Source of the DNA: Levilactobacillus bambusae
Lineage (GTDB): Bacteria > Bacillota > Bacilli > Lactobacillales > Lactobacillaceae
Reading direction: 5' to 3'
Length of the DNA stretch: 64,000 nucleotides
Assembly: GCF_003124125.1 (NCBI RefSeq)
Contig: NZ_QCXQ01000002.1
Location: 82,904-146,903 of the forward strand
Positions 1-8,620 of the stretch are shown one piece after another; position 1 is the first letter of the stretch, and each line of letters starts with the position of its first letter. The translations under genes and the position numbers were made by a program. The notes under the pieces were generated by a model that saw only the letters and a list, made by a program, of their open reading frames with translations, ran no database searches and was not told the origin of the DNA.

Positions 1-821
1 CCGTCCATATCATCGTAGTTCTGGTTTTCACCACACATTGCCCAGATGAAGGAGTAGGCAGTCGTCCCGGACCCGCAATGGATGGACCAGCTCGGGTTCA
101 CCACTGCCGATTCATTTTCCATCCAAATGTGTTTCGTATCATCTGGCTGCCCCATAAAATGAGCAACCCGGGTATCTGGATCTTCAAATTCGCAGTAGAG
201 GTAAGTTTCCATTCGCCGAGCGTGGGTATGAGCCGGCATCGTGTTCCATCCGTTTCCAGGTTTCAAAACGGTGTAACCCATCTGCAGCTGGCAGGTATCC
301 ATTTGAGACGCATCAATCACCTTGTTAATGGTTCGATCATTCATATGGTCCTGATCCCCGATTGGCATATGGATGGCATCCTTGAACGGAAGCTTCTTAG
401 TGGGATAAGTCTTGTGGGCCGGGGTTGAAACAACGTAGAACTTGGCTGGAGTCGCAGGGTCATCGGATTCGAAAACGACGTGTTCAGTTCCCATCCCGAT
501 GTAGTAGGCATCATGAGTGACGAGAGCTTCCTTTTTGCCGTTAATGGTAACGCTGCCATTTCCACCAATGTTAATTAACCCCAATTCACGGCGCTGTAAG
601 AAGTAATCAACGCCTAAAACCCGATCTAAGACAATTTCAAGTGCCTCTGTGGTTGGTGTTACCCCGCCAAAAATCATCCGATCATTATATGTATAGGTTA
701 AATTAATGTCCCCGGGCGTAAAAATATTAGTGGTTAAAAACTGTTCACGCATTTCATCTGCATTGTAATGCGAAATATCCTCTGGGCTGTGCGCATACTG
801 CGTTTTCATCTTAAATGTCAT
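1..821 (-). CDS. kduI: 5-keto-4-deoxyuronate isomerase KduI, 3' end cut by the window
   Basis: KduI converts 5-keto-4-deoxyuronate (from pectin- or glycosaminoglycan-derived unsaturated uronates) to 3-deoxy-glycero-2,5-hexodiulosonate in the cytosol. The frame begins MTFKMKTQYAHSPEDISHYN and runs open for about 273 codons to the window edge; the family is about 276-280 residues, so only a few C-terminal residues are missing. The cupin metal site is visible as NTMPAHTHARRMETYLY, giving the HxH and Glu ligands. A GGAGGG site precedes the ATG at 821. A divergent-looking context does not apply: an IclR regulator lies directly upstream on the same strand with its own promoter, and a palindrome sits between the kduI promoter and start. 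Confidence 0.93.
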   Translation of the reverse strand, partial: MTFKMKTQYAHSPEDISHYNADEMREQFLTTNIFTPGDINLTYTYNDRMIFGGVTPTTEALEIVLDRVLGVDYFLQRRELGLINIGGNGSVTINGKKEALVTHDAYYIGMGTEHVVFESDDPATPAKFYVVSTPAHKTYPTKKLPFKDAIHMPIGDQDHMNDRTINKVIDASQMDTCQLQMGYTVLKPGNGWNTMPAHTHARRMETYLYCEFEDPDTRVAHFMGQPDDTKHIWMENESAVVNPSWSIHCGSGTTAYSFIWAMCGENQNYDDMD

Positions 822-845
822 TTTAATTCCCTCCGTATTTCCTAT

Positions 846-864
846 TAAGAAACTGTATTTCTTA
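846..864. promoter_or_regulatory. Candidate operator in front of kduI
   Basis: A perfect 7-bp inverted repeat, TAAGAAA-CTGTA-TTTCTTA, lies between the predicted kduI promoter and its start codon. Its core GAAA-N5-TTTC recurs in front of the adjacent IclR-type gene, so binding by that regulator is the simplest inference. Confidence 0.55.
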
Positions 865-879
865 TTTGTTTACAAGCAC

Positions 880-908
880 AATATAGCAGGTGTCGAAAAA
901 AAAAGCAA
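880..908 (-). promoter_or_regulatory. Predicted kduI promoter
   Basis: On the minus strand TTGCTT (-35) and TATATT (-10) are separated by exactly 17 bp. The start point would fall near 873, which places the 846-864 palindrome just downstream of it as a roadblock-type operator. Confidence 0.5.
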
Positions 909-940
909 GTGCATTTTCGCACTTACTTTTTCAGCAATAA

Positions 941-1702
941 CTAAAACGCTTTCTCTACTTGAGTTTGCGCTCGTTTAGCTAATTCAATTATTTTTTTTCG
1001 CCGGTCGGGATCCATCCGAAACTTAGGTGCAGTGACACTAAAGGCCCCCTGAACCCTACCGTAGGCGACTAGCGGAAATCCCACGCAATAAATATCCTGC
1101 TCATTTTCCTCATCGTCAATGGCATAGCCGCGTGATCGAATCGTCTCTAGATCTTCAGCAAGCCCCACTGCGGTAGTAATGGTATTCGGCGCAATCTTTT
1201 TCAGCTCTGTTTGTTGCAGGTAATCCGATAATTGACCGGCCGACCAGGTCGATAGAATGGCCTTCCCCATTGAGGAAGAGTACAAATTCATTTTACCGCC
1301 AATTCGGGATTTCAAACTCACGCTTCGCGGACTTTCAAATTTATCAAGCAGGACCACCATATTTTGATCGGCCACTCCCAGATTAATTGTTTCATTCGTT
1401 TCATTACGCAGCCGTTCTAATACCGGGGCTGCCAAGGAGCCAATGTTAAAACTGTCCGCCGCTTTCTGACCAAAGGCAAGCAATGATAATCCTAGGGCAT
1501 ACTGCTTCGACCCTTCCGTTCGGGTGACGAGCCCAAGCTCCTCCATTGTGACTAAAATCTTTAATGTGGTGGGCTTTGACATCTTAACGCCGTCGCTGAT
1601 TTCCTTTAACGTTGGGGTGCCATTGAACCCTAACAAAAAATCCATAATCATTTTTGCGCGGATCAGAACCGTTCCATAAGGTTTCTTTGTTGTTTCGTCC
1701 AT
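941..1702 (-). CDS. IclR-family transcriptional regulator, likely of uronate (kdu) genes
   Basis: This is a DNA-binding regulator of the IclR family, 253 residues from the ATG at 1702. An N-terminal winged helix-turn-helix (about residues 8-70, with TLKEISDGVKMSKPTTLKIL as recognition region) is followed by the IclR effector domain (residues 80-253). A TTG five codons upstream is possible, but the AAGGAG site lies 6 nt before the ATG, so I prefer the ATG. Its neighbour downstream is kduI, and both genes are preceded by a GAAA-N5-TTTC palindrome, which suggests a KdgR-like role with autoregulation. Family assignment is seen from the sequence; the ligand is inferred from context only. Confidence 0.88.
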   Translation of the reverse strand: MDETTKKPYGTVLIRAKMIMDFLLGFNGTPTLKEISDGVKMSKPTTLKILVTMEELGLVTRTEGSKQYALGLSLLAFGQKAADSFNIGSLAAPVLERLRNETNETINLGVADQNMVVLLDKFESPRSVSLKSRIGGKMNLYSSSMGKAILSTWSAGQLSDYLQQTELKKIAPNTITTAVGLAEDLETIRSRGYAIDDEENEQDIYCVGFPLVAYGRVQGAFSVTAPKFRMDPDRRKKIIELAKRAQTQVEKAF

Positions 1703-1726
1703 ACCGGTCTCCTTCAATTTACATAT

Positions 1727-1743
1727 AGGAAATTTACTTTCTC
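1727..1743. promoter_or_regulatory. Candidate operator in front of the IclR-type gene
   Basis: The sequence AGGAAATTTACTTTCTC contains GAAA-N5-TTTC (1729-1741), the same core as the kduI palindrome, and lies between a TATATTAT-rich minus-strand promoter region and the start at 1702. It fits autoregulation. Confidence 0.45.
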
Positions 1744-1908
1744 GTTAATAATATAACAATCACGAAAAATAACAAGCATTCGTTTCCTGGCTTCACTCAT
1801 CCCCACCGGTTATGAAAATGAATTGAAAGCTCACTACTGCGCATTATTGACGACCACCTGATTGAGAGCTAAAGTACATACAGTTAATCAGCAGGGAGGA
1901 AACATAGC

Positions 1909-2310
1909 TTGGACAACGCAAGATTAAAAATCGATCCAGAAAAATTTGCTTATCACTACCTCGATTCACTAGAAAAGGAACCCGTTCCCAACGGTAAAGG
2001 CGTCGAAAGATCCGTTAAGGACCGCCTCTTTGCATATTTATCAGCCTACGTGCTTATCGAACGGTTTAACCAGTTAGAGGTGAGTCATTTTGACTCTCAG
2101 CCTTCAATTAATCCCCAACCTAAGTCGCTTAAGGACGTCGCAAAAAACGTTGCGCGTATTAATCAGTTAGCGGCACAACAAATTACAACGGATCAATTGC
2201 CAACGGATGAAAATGAGCCCGACCTTAACCTAACCAATAGCTCCGTAAAGAGCTTTCTTGAAAACCTCATTAAGATTAATGAAAAGGCTTCGTCTCATAA
2301 CCGCTACTAA
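1909..2310 (+). CDS. Small conserved-looking protein of unknown function
   Basis: I do not recognise this 133-residue protein. It starts at TTG (1909), 9 nt after a clear GGGAGG site. The product is soluble with no signal peptide or membrane segment: a helical first half with the charged segment KGVERSVKDRLFAYLSAYVLIERF, then a proline- and asparagine-rich linker, and a helical tail ending KINEKASSHNRY. It stands alone on the plus strand between the IclR gene and a structured intergenic repeat, facing the rpsI end convergently. The strong ribosome site and good codon structure support a real gene; no function can be given. Confidence 0.7.
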   Translation: MDNARLKIDPEKFAYHYLDSLEKEPVPNGKGVERSVKDRLFAYLSAYVLIERFNQLEVSHFDSQPSINPQPKSLKDVAKNVARINQLAAQQITTDQLPTDENEPDLNLTNSSVKSFLENLIKINEKASSHNRY

Positions 2311-2328
2311 CCAGGTAAACACACGGCA

Positions 2329-2534
2329 GTGACATTAGTCGTCTAAGCCTGGCAAAATAAGGATCCTCCCGTAATACGACCGTTCTTTGTTCGTGTTTTG
2401 GGAGGATCCTTATTTTAATTTGGCTTGACTAATGTCACGTAACTACTGGCACGAAAGCATCTGTATTTTGGATAAGGGGCTCCATACCAAGTTGTAGATG
2501 CGTGTTTTCTAAGCGAAGCGGACTTATGTCACGA
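2329..2534. repeat. Long compound-hairpin intergenic repeat, copy A
   Basis: The left part folds into one long hairpin: arms GTGACATTAGTC (2329-2340) and GACTAATGTCAC (2427-2438), then AAGCC/GGCTT, then a perfect 17-bp stem (2354-2370 with 2400-2416) around a 29-nt loop. The right part (2438-2534), from CGTAACTACTGG to AAGCGAAGCGGACTTATGTC, is clearly related to 53303-53400. It is therefore one copy of a dispersed repeat family. Confidence 0.75.
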
Positions 2535-2552
2535 CCCCGTGTGTTTTTTTAA

Positions 2553-2583
2553 CAAAAAAAACACACCCCAAAGGGATGTGTTT
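2553..2583 (-). terminator. Terminator of the rplM-rpsI transcript
   Basis: On the minus strand AAACACATCCC-TTT-GGGGTGTGTTT forms a stem followed by a run of Ts, 18 nt after the rpsI stop codon. Confidence 0.75.
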
Positions 2584-2601
2584 GAAAGCGAAAACCAATG
2601 A

Positions 2602-2994
2602 TTAACGCTTTGAGAATTGTGAAGCTTTACGCGCTTTCTTCAAACCATACTTACGACGTTCCTTCATACGAGGGTCACGAGTTAAGAGGCCTGCACGCTT
2701 TAATGGGCCACGGAAGTCTGGATCAACTTCGAGTAATGCCCGAGCGATACCATGACGGGTTGCGCCGGCTTGGCCATCAAAGCCACCACCACGAACGTTA
2801 ACAATAACGTCGTAGTTACCGAGGGTTTCCGTAACATTAAATGGTTGTAAAACAACTTCACGAATGCTTGCAAATGGAATGTAATCTTCGATTGCACGAT
2901 CATTCATTGTGATCTTACCTGTGCCGGGTACTAAACGTACACGAGCAGTAGCGTTCTTACGACGGCCTGTGCCGCGATATTGTACTTGTGCCAA
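2602..2994 (-). CDS. rpsI: Ribosomal protein S9
   Basis: S9 is a 30S protein whose extended C-terminal tail reaches the P-site tRNA. The 130-residue product has the family start [20 protein letters not shown], the central [20 protein letters not shown] motif and the basic tail [12 protein letters not shown]. Translation starts at TTG (2994) after an AGGAGG site. It follows rplM by 16 nt, the standard L13-S9 operon order, and ends at a terminator. Confidence 0.98.
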   Translation of the reverse strand: MAQVQYRGTGRRKNATARVRLVPGTGKITMNDRAIEDYIPFASIREVVLQPFNVTETLGNYDVIVNVRGGGFDGQAGATRHGIARALLEVDPDFRGPLKRAGLLTRDPRMKERRKYGLKKARKASQFSKR

Positions 2995-3010
2995 TTATGT
3001 TTCCTCCTTC

Positions 3011-3454
3011 TTAAATAAGGTTCGTAATGTCTAAGACTTCAGTGTTTTGTGCTTGGTTCTTGTGTTCTGAACCAGCGTAAACGTGAAGTTTCATTGCCAT
3101 CTTGTGACCCAACGAATTCTTTGGAAGCATACCTTGGACAGAGTATTCAATCAACCCTTCAGGATCCTTCGCACGAAAATCGCCAGCAGTCCGAGACTTC
3201 AAACCACCAGCAAACTTAGTGTGATGGTAGTAAATCTTCTTAGCTGCCTTCCGACCGGAAAGACCGACCTTCGATGCGTTGATAACGATCACGTTATCAC
3301 CAGTGTCAACGTTTGGGGTAAAGGTTGGCTTGTTCTTACCACGTAAGATCGAAGCAACGACTGAGGCCAAACGACCTAAATTTACATCAGTTGCATCGAT
3401 TACGTACCATTTACGTTCGACGTCACCTGGTTTTGCCATATATGTTGTACGCAC
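3011..3454 (-). CDS. rplM: Ribosomal protein L13
   Basis: L13 is an early-assembly 50S protein and, in Bacillus-type bacteria, the autogenous regulator of its own operon. The start is the GTG at 3454 ([16 protein letters not shown]), 8 nt after GGAGG, giving 147 residues, the usual length in lactobacilli; an in-frame ATG twelve codons upstream overlaps the ribosome site and is rejected. The [17 protein letters not shown] segment is typical. It is first gene of the rplM-rpsI operon, behind a promoter and a structured leader. Confidence 0.97.
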   Translation of the reverse strand: MRTTYMAKPGDVERKWYVIDATDVNLGRLASVVASILRGKNKPTFTPNVDTGDNVIVINASKVGLSGRKAAKKIYYHHTKFAGGLKSRTAGDFRAKDPEGLIEYSVQGMLPKNSLGHKMAMKLHVYAGSEHKNQAQNTEVLDITNLI

Positions 3455-3531
3455 GTTAAATTCCTCCATGTTTCTGTGTTTGTTCGACACCTAATAAGTT
3501 TCCGGGGCTTATCGTGGGGCAAACAATACCA
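3455..3531 (-). ncRNA. L13-type ribosomal-protein leader
   Basis: Between the predicted start point and rplM lies a 77-nt leader. On the minus strand TTGTTTG pairs with CGAACAA, and ATAAG pairs with CTTAT inside it, giving a two-tier stem. L13 leaders with autogenous control are known in Firmicutes at this position. The fold is read by eye and was not checked against a covariance model. Confidence 0.55.
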
Positions 3532-3537
3532 ACATTC

Positions 3538-3566
3538 ATGATACAAACTTTTACTCTGAAAGTCAA
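3538..3566 (-). promoter_or_regulatory. rplM-rpsI promoter
   Basis: TTGACT and TATCAT on the minus strand are separated by 17 bp, upstream of the L13 leader and just beyond the end of truA. Confidence 0.7.
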
Positions 3567-3591
3567 TGTTTTCCCCAAAGGTTTTGAAAAC

Positions 3592-4392
3592 CTAACGCTG
3601 ATTTTTCGGCAGTTTCGTCGGATGGTCCGGATCTTCACCCTCGTAAAAGACGTGGGCTAAATAGAGTCCGCTAGCCGAAACCGTTCGGCGGGCCTGCTTA
3701 CGATCCATCACTTCGTATAAGCGCAATATATCGTGCTCAGGCCGCTTCTTAGCCCCGACCTCTAATAATACCCCGACCATGATGCGAACCTGGTTATACA
3801 GGAAACCATTCCCGTAAAATTCGAAAATCATTTCATTGGCAGTCTCATCCCGCCAAATATCAATTTGATAAATGGTACGAACGTTGCTCCGTGCTGACGA
3901 CCCGGATGCGACAAAACTCGTAAAATCATGGGTTCCAATTAAATCGTTGGCCGCTGAGCGCATGAGCTCCAGGTCAAGCGGATAACGCCAGTGTCCGGTA
4001 TAGTTTCGCTTAAACGGGTTTCGAAACTCGCCTAGGTCAATCCGGTACCGATACCGTTTGCCTGAAACATCATATCGGGCGTGAAACTGGTTGGAAACGA
4101 GTTTCACTTCCAATACTTCGGTATCGACCGGCAGCATGGAATTTAACCCCTTTAACATACTTTCGGCCGGAATTTTAAAGGGAAAGTCGAAGTGAACGAC
4201 CTGTCCTAACGCATGAACCCCGGCGTCCGTTCGGCCTGACCCATAGACCTGAATCGCTGGATCAGGCATTTTAGCCATCCGGTTAACTACCTTTGTCAGG
4301 ACCCCCTCTACGGTTCGCTTGTCCGGCTGCCGTTGATAGCCGAAGAAGTGGGTCCCATCATAAGCCATAATAATTTTGTACCGTTGTCTCAA
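3592..4392 (-). CDS. truA: tRNA pseudouridine(38-40) synthase
   Basis: TruA isomerises uridines 38-40 in the anticodon arm of many tRNAs. The 266-residue product has the catalytic aspartate at residue 56 in GSGRTDAGVHALGQ and the family start YKIIMAYDGTHFFGYQRQP. The start is TTG at 4392; the internal ATG at codon 9 would remove the first strand of the fold. It is the last gene of the ecfA1-ecfA2-ecfT-truA run, 17 nt after ecfT, a gene order shared by many lactobacilli. Confidence 0.97.
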   Translation of the reverse strand: MRQRYKIIMAYDGTHFFGYQRQPDKRTVEGVLTKVVNRMAKMPDPAIQVYGSGRTDAGVHALGQVVHFDFPFKIPAESMLKGLNSMLPVDTEVLEVKLVSNQFHARYDVSGKRYRYRIDLGEFRNPFKRNYTGHWRYPLDLELMRSAANDLIGTHDFTSFVASGSSARSNVRTIYQIDIWRDETANEMIFEFYGNGFLYNQVRIMVGVLLEVGAKKRPEHDILRLYEVMDRKQARRTVSASGLYLAHVFYEGEDPDHPTKLPKNQR

Positions 4393-4409
4393 TTTAGTCT
4401 ATCCCTTCA

Positions 4410-5213
4410 TTAAGGCAGTTGTCGGAGTGCCAGTAATCCAATAAAAACAACAATGTAAAATCCCCAGCTAATGGTATCCTGCCTGTGCCATACTAGCTGG
4501 CGGTAGTGGGTCCGTGGCGTATCCGGCTGATATCCCCTGGCCTCCATGGCAACGGATAGGTCTTCCGCATGGTTAAACGCACTCACAAACAGGGGAACCA
4601 GTAACGGGATAACCGTTTTAATCTGTTTCATTATTGAACCGGATCCAAAATCCACCCCCCGAGCCCGTTGAGCGTTCATAATCGTTTCTGTCTCATCCAT
4701 TAACGTCGGAACGAACCGTAAGGCAATGGAAAGCATCATCGCGGTTGTTTCAACCGGAAAGTGGACAATTTTTAGCGGAGCCATTAAAGATTCAATACCG
4801 TTCGCGAGATCTAACGGCTGGGTAGTTAACGTCAGCAGAGTCGACATCGCAATAATCAGTAAAAACCGCATAAAAACGTACGCTGAATTCACAATCCCAA
4901 ACTGGGTAATTAAGAAGGGTCCCCACTGCCAATAAACGTGACTCCCTGCCGGACTAAAGAATAATTGCAGCAGAACAGTAAAAATAATGAGCCAAATCAA
5001 CGGCCGAATTCCCCGGAAGAAAAAGTGCCACGGGATCTTTGACATCCAAATGGAAAACAGCGTGACGATGCTTAATAACAAGTAGGTCTCCCAGTTATTA
5101 GCCATAAAAACTAAAATAAAGAAGAAAAAGCTGAGGGTCAGTTTATCTCGGGGATCCAACCTGTGAACCCATGAATTCATGGGTAAGTAGCGCCCAAAAA
5201 TCAGTTTATTCAT
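4410..5213 (-). CDS. ecfT: Energy-coupling factor transporter transmembrane subunit
   Basis: EcfT is the membrane scaffold of group II ECF vitamin transporters, linking the two ATPases to exchangeable substrate-binding S components. The 267-residue protein has about five to six hydrophobic segments, and the two coupling-helix motifs ARG are visible in [11 protein letters not shown] and [10 protein letters not shown]. Its ATG overlaps the ecfA2 stop (ATGAATAA), so translation is coupled. No S component is encoded in the window, consistent with a shared solitary ECF module. Confidence 0.96.
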   Translation of the reverse strand: MNKLIFGRYLPMNSWVHRLDPRDKLTLSFFFFILVFMANNWETYLLLSIVTLFSIWMSKIPWHFFFRGIRPLIWLIIFTVLLQLFFSPAGSHVYWQWGPFLITQFGIVNSAYVFMRFLLIIAMSTLLTLTTQPLDLANGIESLMAPLKIVHFPVETTAMMLSIALRFVPTLMDETETIMNAQRARGVDFGSGSIMKQIKTVIPLLVPLFVSAFNHAEDLSVAMEARGYQPDTPRTHYRQLVWHRQDTISWGFYIVVFIGLLALRQLP

Positions 5214-6072
5214 GTCGTTTCCCCCCTAACTGTCTGGCTAACTCCTGAGCTAATTCAGCCGTGGTTAAGGGAACCGTCGTAAAGTTTGCGCCCCGTTGCG
5301 TTAACTGGTGCGCAAACTGAGTCGCGATGGGCAAATCCAAGTTATTGGCCCGTAACCACTCCACGTCCGTAAATACTTCTTCGGCCGTCCCATACTTTGC
5401 TGCCTCGCCATGGTCCATGACCAAAACGTGTTTGGCATAGTTGGCGACGTCCTCCATCTGGTGGGTCACTAAAATAATCGTTAGTCCCTGCTCTTGATGA
5501 AGCCGGTTGAACATTGCCATCATTTCGGTGCGTCCCTGGGGGTCCAAGCCAGCAGTCGGTTCATCTAAAATTAAGACGCGGGGCTGCATGGCCAACACTC
5601 CCGCAATTGCCACCCGCCGCATTTGTCCGCCAGAAAGTTCAAATGGTGATCGATCCGCCGTATTTTCTGGTAAACCGACGATATCAATCATTTGATCGGC
5701 AAGCTGATCTGCCTCGACTTCGTTCTTACCAAAGTTCATGGGACCGAACATAATGTCTTTCTTTACCGTTTCCTCAAACAGTTGATGTTCAGGAAACTGG
5801 AAGACCATCCCAACTTCTTTTCTTAACGGTTTTAAGTCCTTATTATTGGTCTGAGACGTAATTTCCCGTTCACCAATTGTCACGCTACCACTAGTGGGTT
5901 TTAAAAGAGCGTTCATGTGTTGGACCAACGTTGATTTCCCGCTGCCCGTATGGCCAATAACGGCTAAGTAGTCACCATCTGGAACCGTTAAATCAATGTT
6001 TTTAAGCGCAGAAAAGGACATCGGGGTCCCGGCTTGGTAATCATACGTTACCCCTTTGAAAGTGATTGCCAT
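5206..6072 (-). CDS. ecfA2: Energy-coupling factor transporter ATP-binding protein EcfA2
   Basis: This is one of the two ATPases driving ECF vitamin uptake. Walker A is GHTGSGKST, the signature is [16 protein letters not shown] and Walker [17 protein letters not shown] place the start at the second ATG (6072, [12 protein letters not shown]), because GGAGG lies 7 nt before it but only 1 nt before the upstream ATG; that gives 288 residues. The gene overlaps the end of ecfA1 by 25 nt and its stop overlaps the ecfT start. Confidence 0.97.
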   Translation of the reverse strand: MAITFKGVTYDYQAGTPMSFSALKNIDLTVPDGDYLAVIGHTGSGKSTLVQHMNALLKPTSGSVTIGEREITSQTNNKDLKPLRKEVGMVFQFPEHQLFEETVKKDIMFGPMNFGKNEVEADQLADQMIDIVGLPENTADRSPFELSGGQMRRVAIAGVLAMQPRVLILDEPTAGLDPQGRTEMMAMFNRLHQEQGLTIILVTHQMEDVANYAKHVLVMDHGEAAKYGTAEEVFTDVEWLRANNLDLPIATQFAHQLTQRGANFTTVPLTTAELAQELARQLGGKRHE

Positions 6073-6887
6073 ACCCATGCCTCCATTTCTTGATTGGTTA
6101 AGTAATGATCCGGCACCGCAACTCCCAGTTTTTTCAGTTCCATTGCAAGTTGCGAAGAAAAGGGAACGTCCAACCCCATTTCAACTAACTGCTGGCTTTT
6201 TTCAAAGATGTCACGGGGATCAGCCTCCGTCACTAACTGGCCGTCATCCATCACTAGCAAGCGGTCAGCCTGGGCTGCTTCGTTGATGTCATGTGTGATC
6301 GACAGAACCGTAAGCGGATACTGCTGCCTTAAGTCCGCAACTAAGTCCAGCATCTCCTGACGCCCAAGTGGATCCAGCATGCTAGTAGATTCATCTAAGA
6401 TGATAATCTTAGGCTCCAACACTAGGACCCCCGCAAGGGCCACCCGCTGTTTTTGACCACCTGATAGTTTACTTGGTTCATGGTCGGCAAAATCTGACAT
6501 CCCCACTTGCTCTAACGCCGTCTGAACCCGACGAACCATTTCATCATGGTTAACTTGATGATTTTCCAATCCAAACGCCACATCGTCAGCCACCGTTGAA
6601 CCAACAAATTGGTTTTCCGGATTTTGAAAAATCATTCCAATTTCATCACGAATATGCCAAACAGTTTCATCCGTTAGTTTTTCCTGGTTAATAAAAATTT
6701 CACCCTCATCGGGCACTAAAATTCCGTTTAGGGACTTAGCCAAAGTCGACTTGCCGCTACCGTTATGTCCGACGATCGCTATCCACTCCCCGTCATTAAC
6801 GGAGAATGAGACATTATCTAAGGCTAACTTAGGGTCATCCTCTTGATAAGCATAGCTTAAGTTTTTTACGTTGATTATCTCTGCCAT
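6048..6887 (-). CDS. ecfA1: Energy-coupling factor transporter ATP-binding protein EcfA1
   Basis: EcfA1 pairs with EcfA2 to form the ATPase heterodimer of the ECF transporter. The 279-residue protein has Walker [10 protein letters not shown] (about residues 40-48), signature [15 protein letters not shown] and Walker [14 protein letters not shown] with the catalytic glutamate. A GGGAGG site precedes the ATG. It is the first gene of a four-gene run and sits directly behind a promoter that abuts the terminator of the ribosomal operon. Confidence 0.97.
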   Translation of the reverse strand: MAEIINVKNLSYAYQEDDPKLALDNVSFSVNDGEWIAIVGHNGSGKSTLAKSLNGILVPDEGEIFINQEKLTDETVWHIRDEIGMIFQNPENQFVGSTVADDVAFGLENHQVNHDEMVRRVQTALEQVGMSDFADHEPSKLSGGQKQRVALAGVLVLEPKIIILDESTSMLDPLGRQEMLDLVADLRQQYPLTVLSITHDINEAAQADRLLVMDDGQLVTEADPRDIFEKSQQLVEMGLDVPFSSQLAMELKKLGVAVPDHYLTNQEMEAWVWQSLSKG

Positions 6888-6920
6888 TGAGGTTTCCTCC
6901 CTACGTCAAAAGTCCTGTCT

Positions 6921-6929
6921 ATTATATCA
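6921..6929 (-). promoter_or_regulatory. Extended -10 promoter of the ecf operon
   Basis: The minus strand reads TGATATAAT, an extended -10 element with a consensus hexamer, 34 nt before the ecfA1 start. No good -35 is present at 16-18 bp. Confidence 0.6.
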
Positions 6930-6949
6930 AATCTCCCCTCAATAACGCT

Positions 6950-6990
6950 AAAAAAGCCCGAAATTATCCAATTATAGGATAATTTCGGGC
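6950..6990 (-). terminator. Terminator of the S10-spc-alpha transcript
   Basis: A perfect 14-bp stem, GCCCGAAATTATCC with GGATAATTTCGGGC, surrounds a 7-nt loop and is followed on the minus strand by six Ts. A-rich sequence on the other side also gives it nine Ts upstream. Confidence 0.9.
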
Positions 6991-7105
6991 AAAAAAAAAT
7001 CACTAACAGGTTAAAGGCGCGATCAAGCTAATGACCATTCAAGCTAGACTTGGATTACTCCATCATCGTAGCGCTTTATACCTCTAATCCGAGTGATTAA
7101 TTTCT
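6991..7105 (-). ncRNA. Structured element downstream of rplQ, candidate L17 downstream element
   Basis: In the L17 3' UTR, AATCACT (6998-7004) can pair with AGTGATT (7092-7098), and GGATTA (7052-7057) with TAATCC (7085-7090); the closing stem is followed on the minus strand by nine Ts. A conserved RNA called the L17 downstream element is known after L17 genes in Lactobacillales. Position and structure fit, but I did not match its consensus. Confidence 0.4.
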
Positions 7106-7175
7106 TACAATGTTTCAAACTCCTAGCCGGCACCTAGGAACAGTGACGCTACCGGAATTTAATGGTTAAACTAAA

Positions 7176-7559
7176 TTAGTCAACTAATTCCAAGATAACC
7201 ATTGCTGCACCATCACCACGACGAGGCATGGTCTTGTACATCCGAGTGTAACCACCGTTACGGTCAGCGTATTTTGGTGCAATTTCACTAAATAGCTTTT
7301 GTAAGGCATTCGTTACAACAACGTTGTCGCCATCTTCCTTAACATCAGCAATTTCATCACGAACAAAGGTAGCAGCTTGACGACGGGCGTGCAAGTCACC
7401 CTTCTTACCTAATGAAATCATCTTGTCGGTTGTCTTACGAACTTCCTTAGCGCGGGCTTCGGTAGTCGTAATACTTCCGTGAATCAACAAATCAGTTGTT
7501 AGACTCCGGAGTAAGGCACGACGTTGTGAACTGGTACGTTGTAATTTACGGTAACTCAT
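7176..7559 (-). CDS. rplQ: Ribosomal protein L17
   Basis: L17 is a 50S protein near the polypeptide exit tunnel. The 127-residue product starts [20 protein letters not shown] and ends [10 protein letters not shown], both typical of the family. It is the last gene of the ribosomal superoperon, 24 nt after rpoA, and is followed by a structured 3' region and a strong terminator. Confidence 0.98.
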   Translation of the reverse strand: MSYRKLQRTSSQRRALLRSLTTDLLIHGSITTTEARAKEVRKTTDKMISLGKKGDLHARRQAATFVRDEIADVKEDGDNVVVTNALQKLFSEIAPKYADRNGGYTRMYKTMPRRGDGAAMVILELVD

Positions 7560-7583
7560 GAATAGTAACCTCCCTTTTAAAGT

Positions 7584-8534
7584 TTAATCTTCTTTACGAA
7601 GTGAAAGACCTAAATCAGCAAGCTTGGCTTTAACTTCTTCCAAGGACTTACGACCTAAGTTACGAACTTTCATCATGTCAGCTTCAGTCCGGTTAGTTAA
7701 TTCTTGAACCGTATTGATACCTGCACGCTTCAAACAGTTGTAAGAACGAACGGACAAGTCAAGCTCTTCGATTGGCATCTCAAGCATCTTTTCCTTGTGC
7801 GTTTCTTCTTTTTCAACCATAATTTCAGCATTTTTGGCTTCATCGGTTAAATCAACAAACATCGTTAAGTGCTCAGTCAGAACCTTAGCAGCAAGACTGA
7901 TTGCTTCACTAGGCGTAATTGAACCGTTTGTCCATACGTCCAATGTTAATTTATCGTAATCAGCACGATGACCAACACGGGTGTTTTCGACTTGATAGTT
8001 AACACGTTCGATCGGGGTATAAATCGAGTCAATTGCCAATTCACCAATTGGCATATCTTCCATACGAGCTTTATTTTCGTCCGCAGAAACATAGCCACGA
8101 CCCTTGTTTGCTTTCATGCTCATGTGGAAGCTAGCCCCGTCAGCAACTGTACAAATGTACAAGTCTGGGTTCATTACTTCAACATCCGCACCGGCAACAA
8201 TATCGTTGGCAGTAACTTGAGCAGGCCCCTTGACGTTGATTTCTAAGTTAGCTTCTTCGTCATCGTCGCCACTAAGCTTCAAAGCAATCTTCTTCACGTT
8301 CAGAATAATCTGGGTAACATCTTCAACAACCCCTTCGATCGTTGAAAATTCATGAAGAACACCATCAATTTGAAGGCTCGTAATAGCGGCACCTGGCAAA
8401 GATGAAAGAAGAACACGACGAAGGGAATTACCTAAGGTTGTTCCGTATCCACGTTCAAGTGGTTCCACAACAATCTTGCCGTAGTTTTCGCTTTCATCAA
8501 TCTTATGAACGTTAGGCTTTTCAAATTCAATCAT
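7584..8534 (-). CDS. rpoA: RNA polymerase alpha subunit
   Basis: Alpha nucleates RNA polymerase assembly and contacts activators and UP elements. The N-terminal domain contains [27 protein letters not shown] and the C-terminal domain has the helix-hairpin-helix region [29 protein letters not shown]. Its 316 residues match the family. It lies in the alpha operon between rpsK and rplQ. Confidence 0.98.
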   Translation of the reverse strand: MIEFEKPNVHKIDESENYGKIVVEPLERGYGTTLGNSLRRVLLSSLPGAAITSLQIDGVLHEFSTIEGVVEDVTQIILNVKKIALKLSGDDDEEANLEINVKGPAQVTANDIVAGADVEVMNPDLYICTVADGASFHMSMKANKGRGYVSADENKARMEDMPIGELAIDSIYTPIERVNYQVENTRVGHRADYDKLTLDVWTNGSITPSEAISLAAKVLTEHLTMFVDLTDEAKNAEIMVEKEETHKEKMLEMPIEELDLSVRSYNCLKRAGINTVQELTNRTEADMMKVRNLGRKSLEEVKAKLADLGLSLRKED

Positions 8535-8620
8535 TCTTATCTCTTACCCCTTTCAAAACGCGTAGAGCTTCTTAAAGTCAATCCCATCATGAAGTATGCC
8601 CTCATAAATGAAACGCTCAA

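Noticed and set aside
78-428. 116-residue open frame on the plus strand
   Set aside because: It is antisense to kduI, whose minus-strand frame has a clear family match and ribosome site.
6048-6078. ATG at 6078 as ecfA2 start
   Set aside because: GGAGG lies only 1 nt before it; the ATG at 6072 has 7-nt spacing.
7119-7140. TCCTAG/CTAGGA inverted repeat near the rplQ end
   Set aside because: Only 6 bp with a 7-nt loop and no T tract; it may be part of the 3' structure but cannot be called separately.
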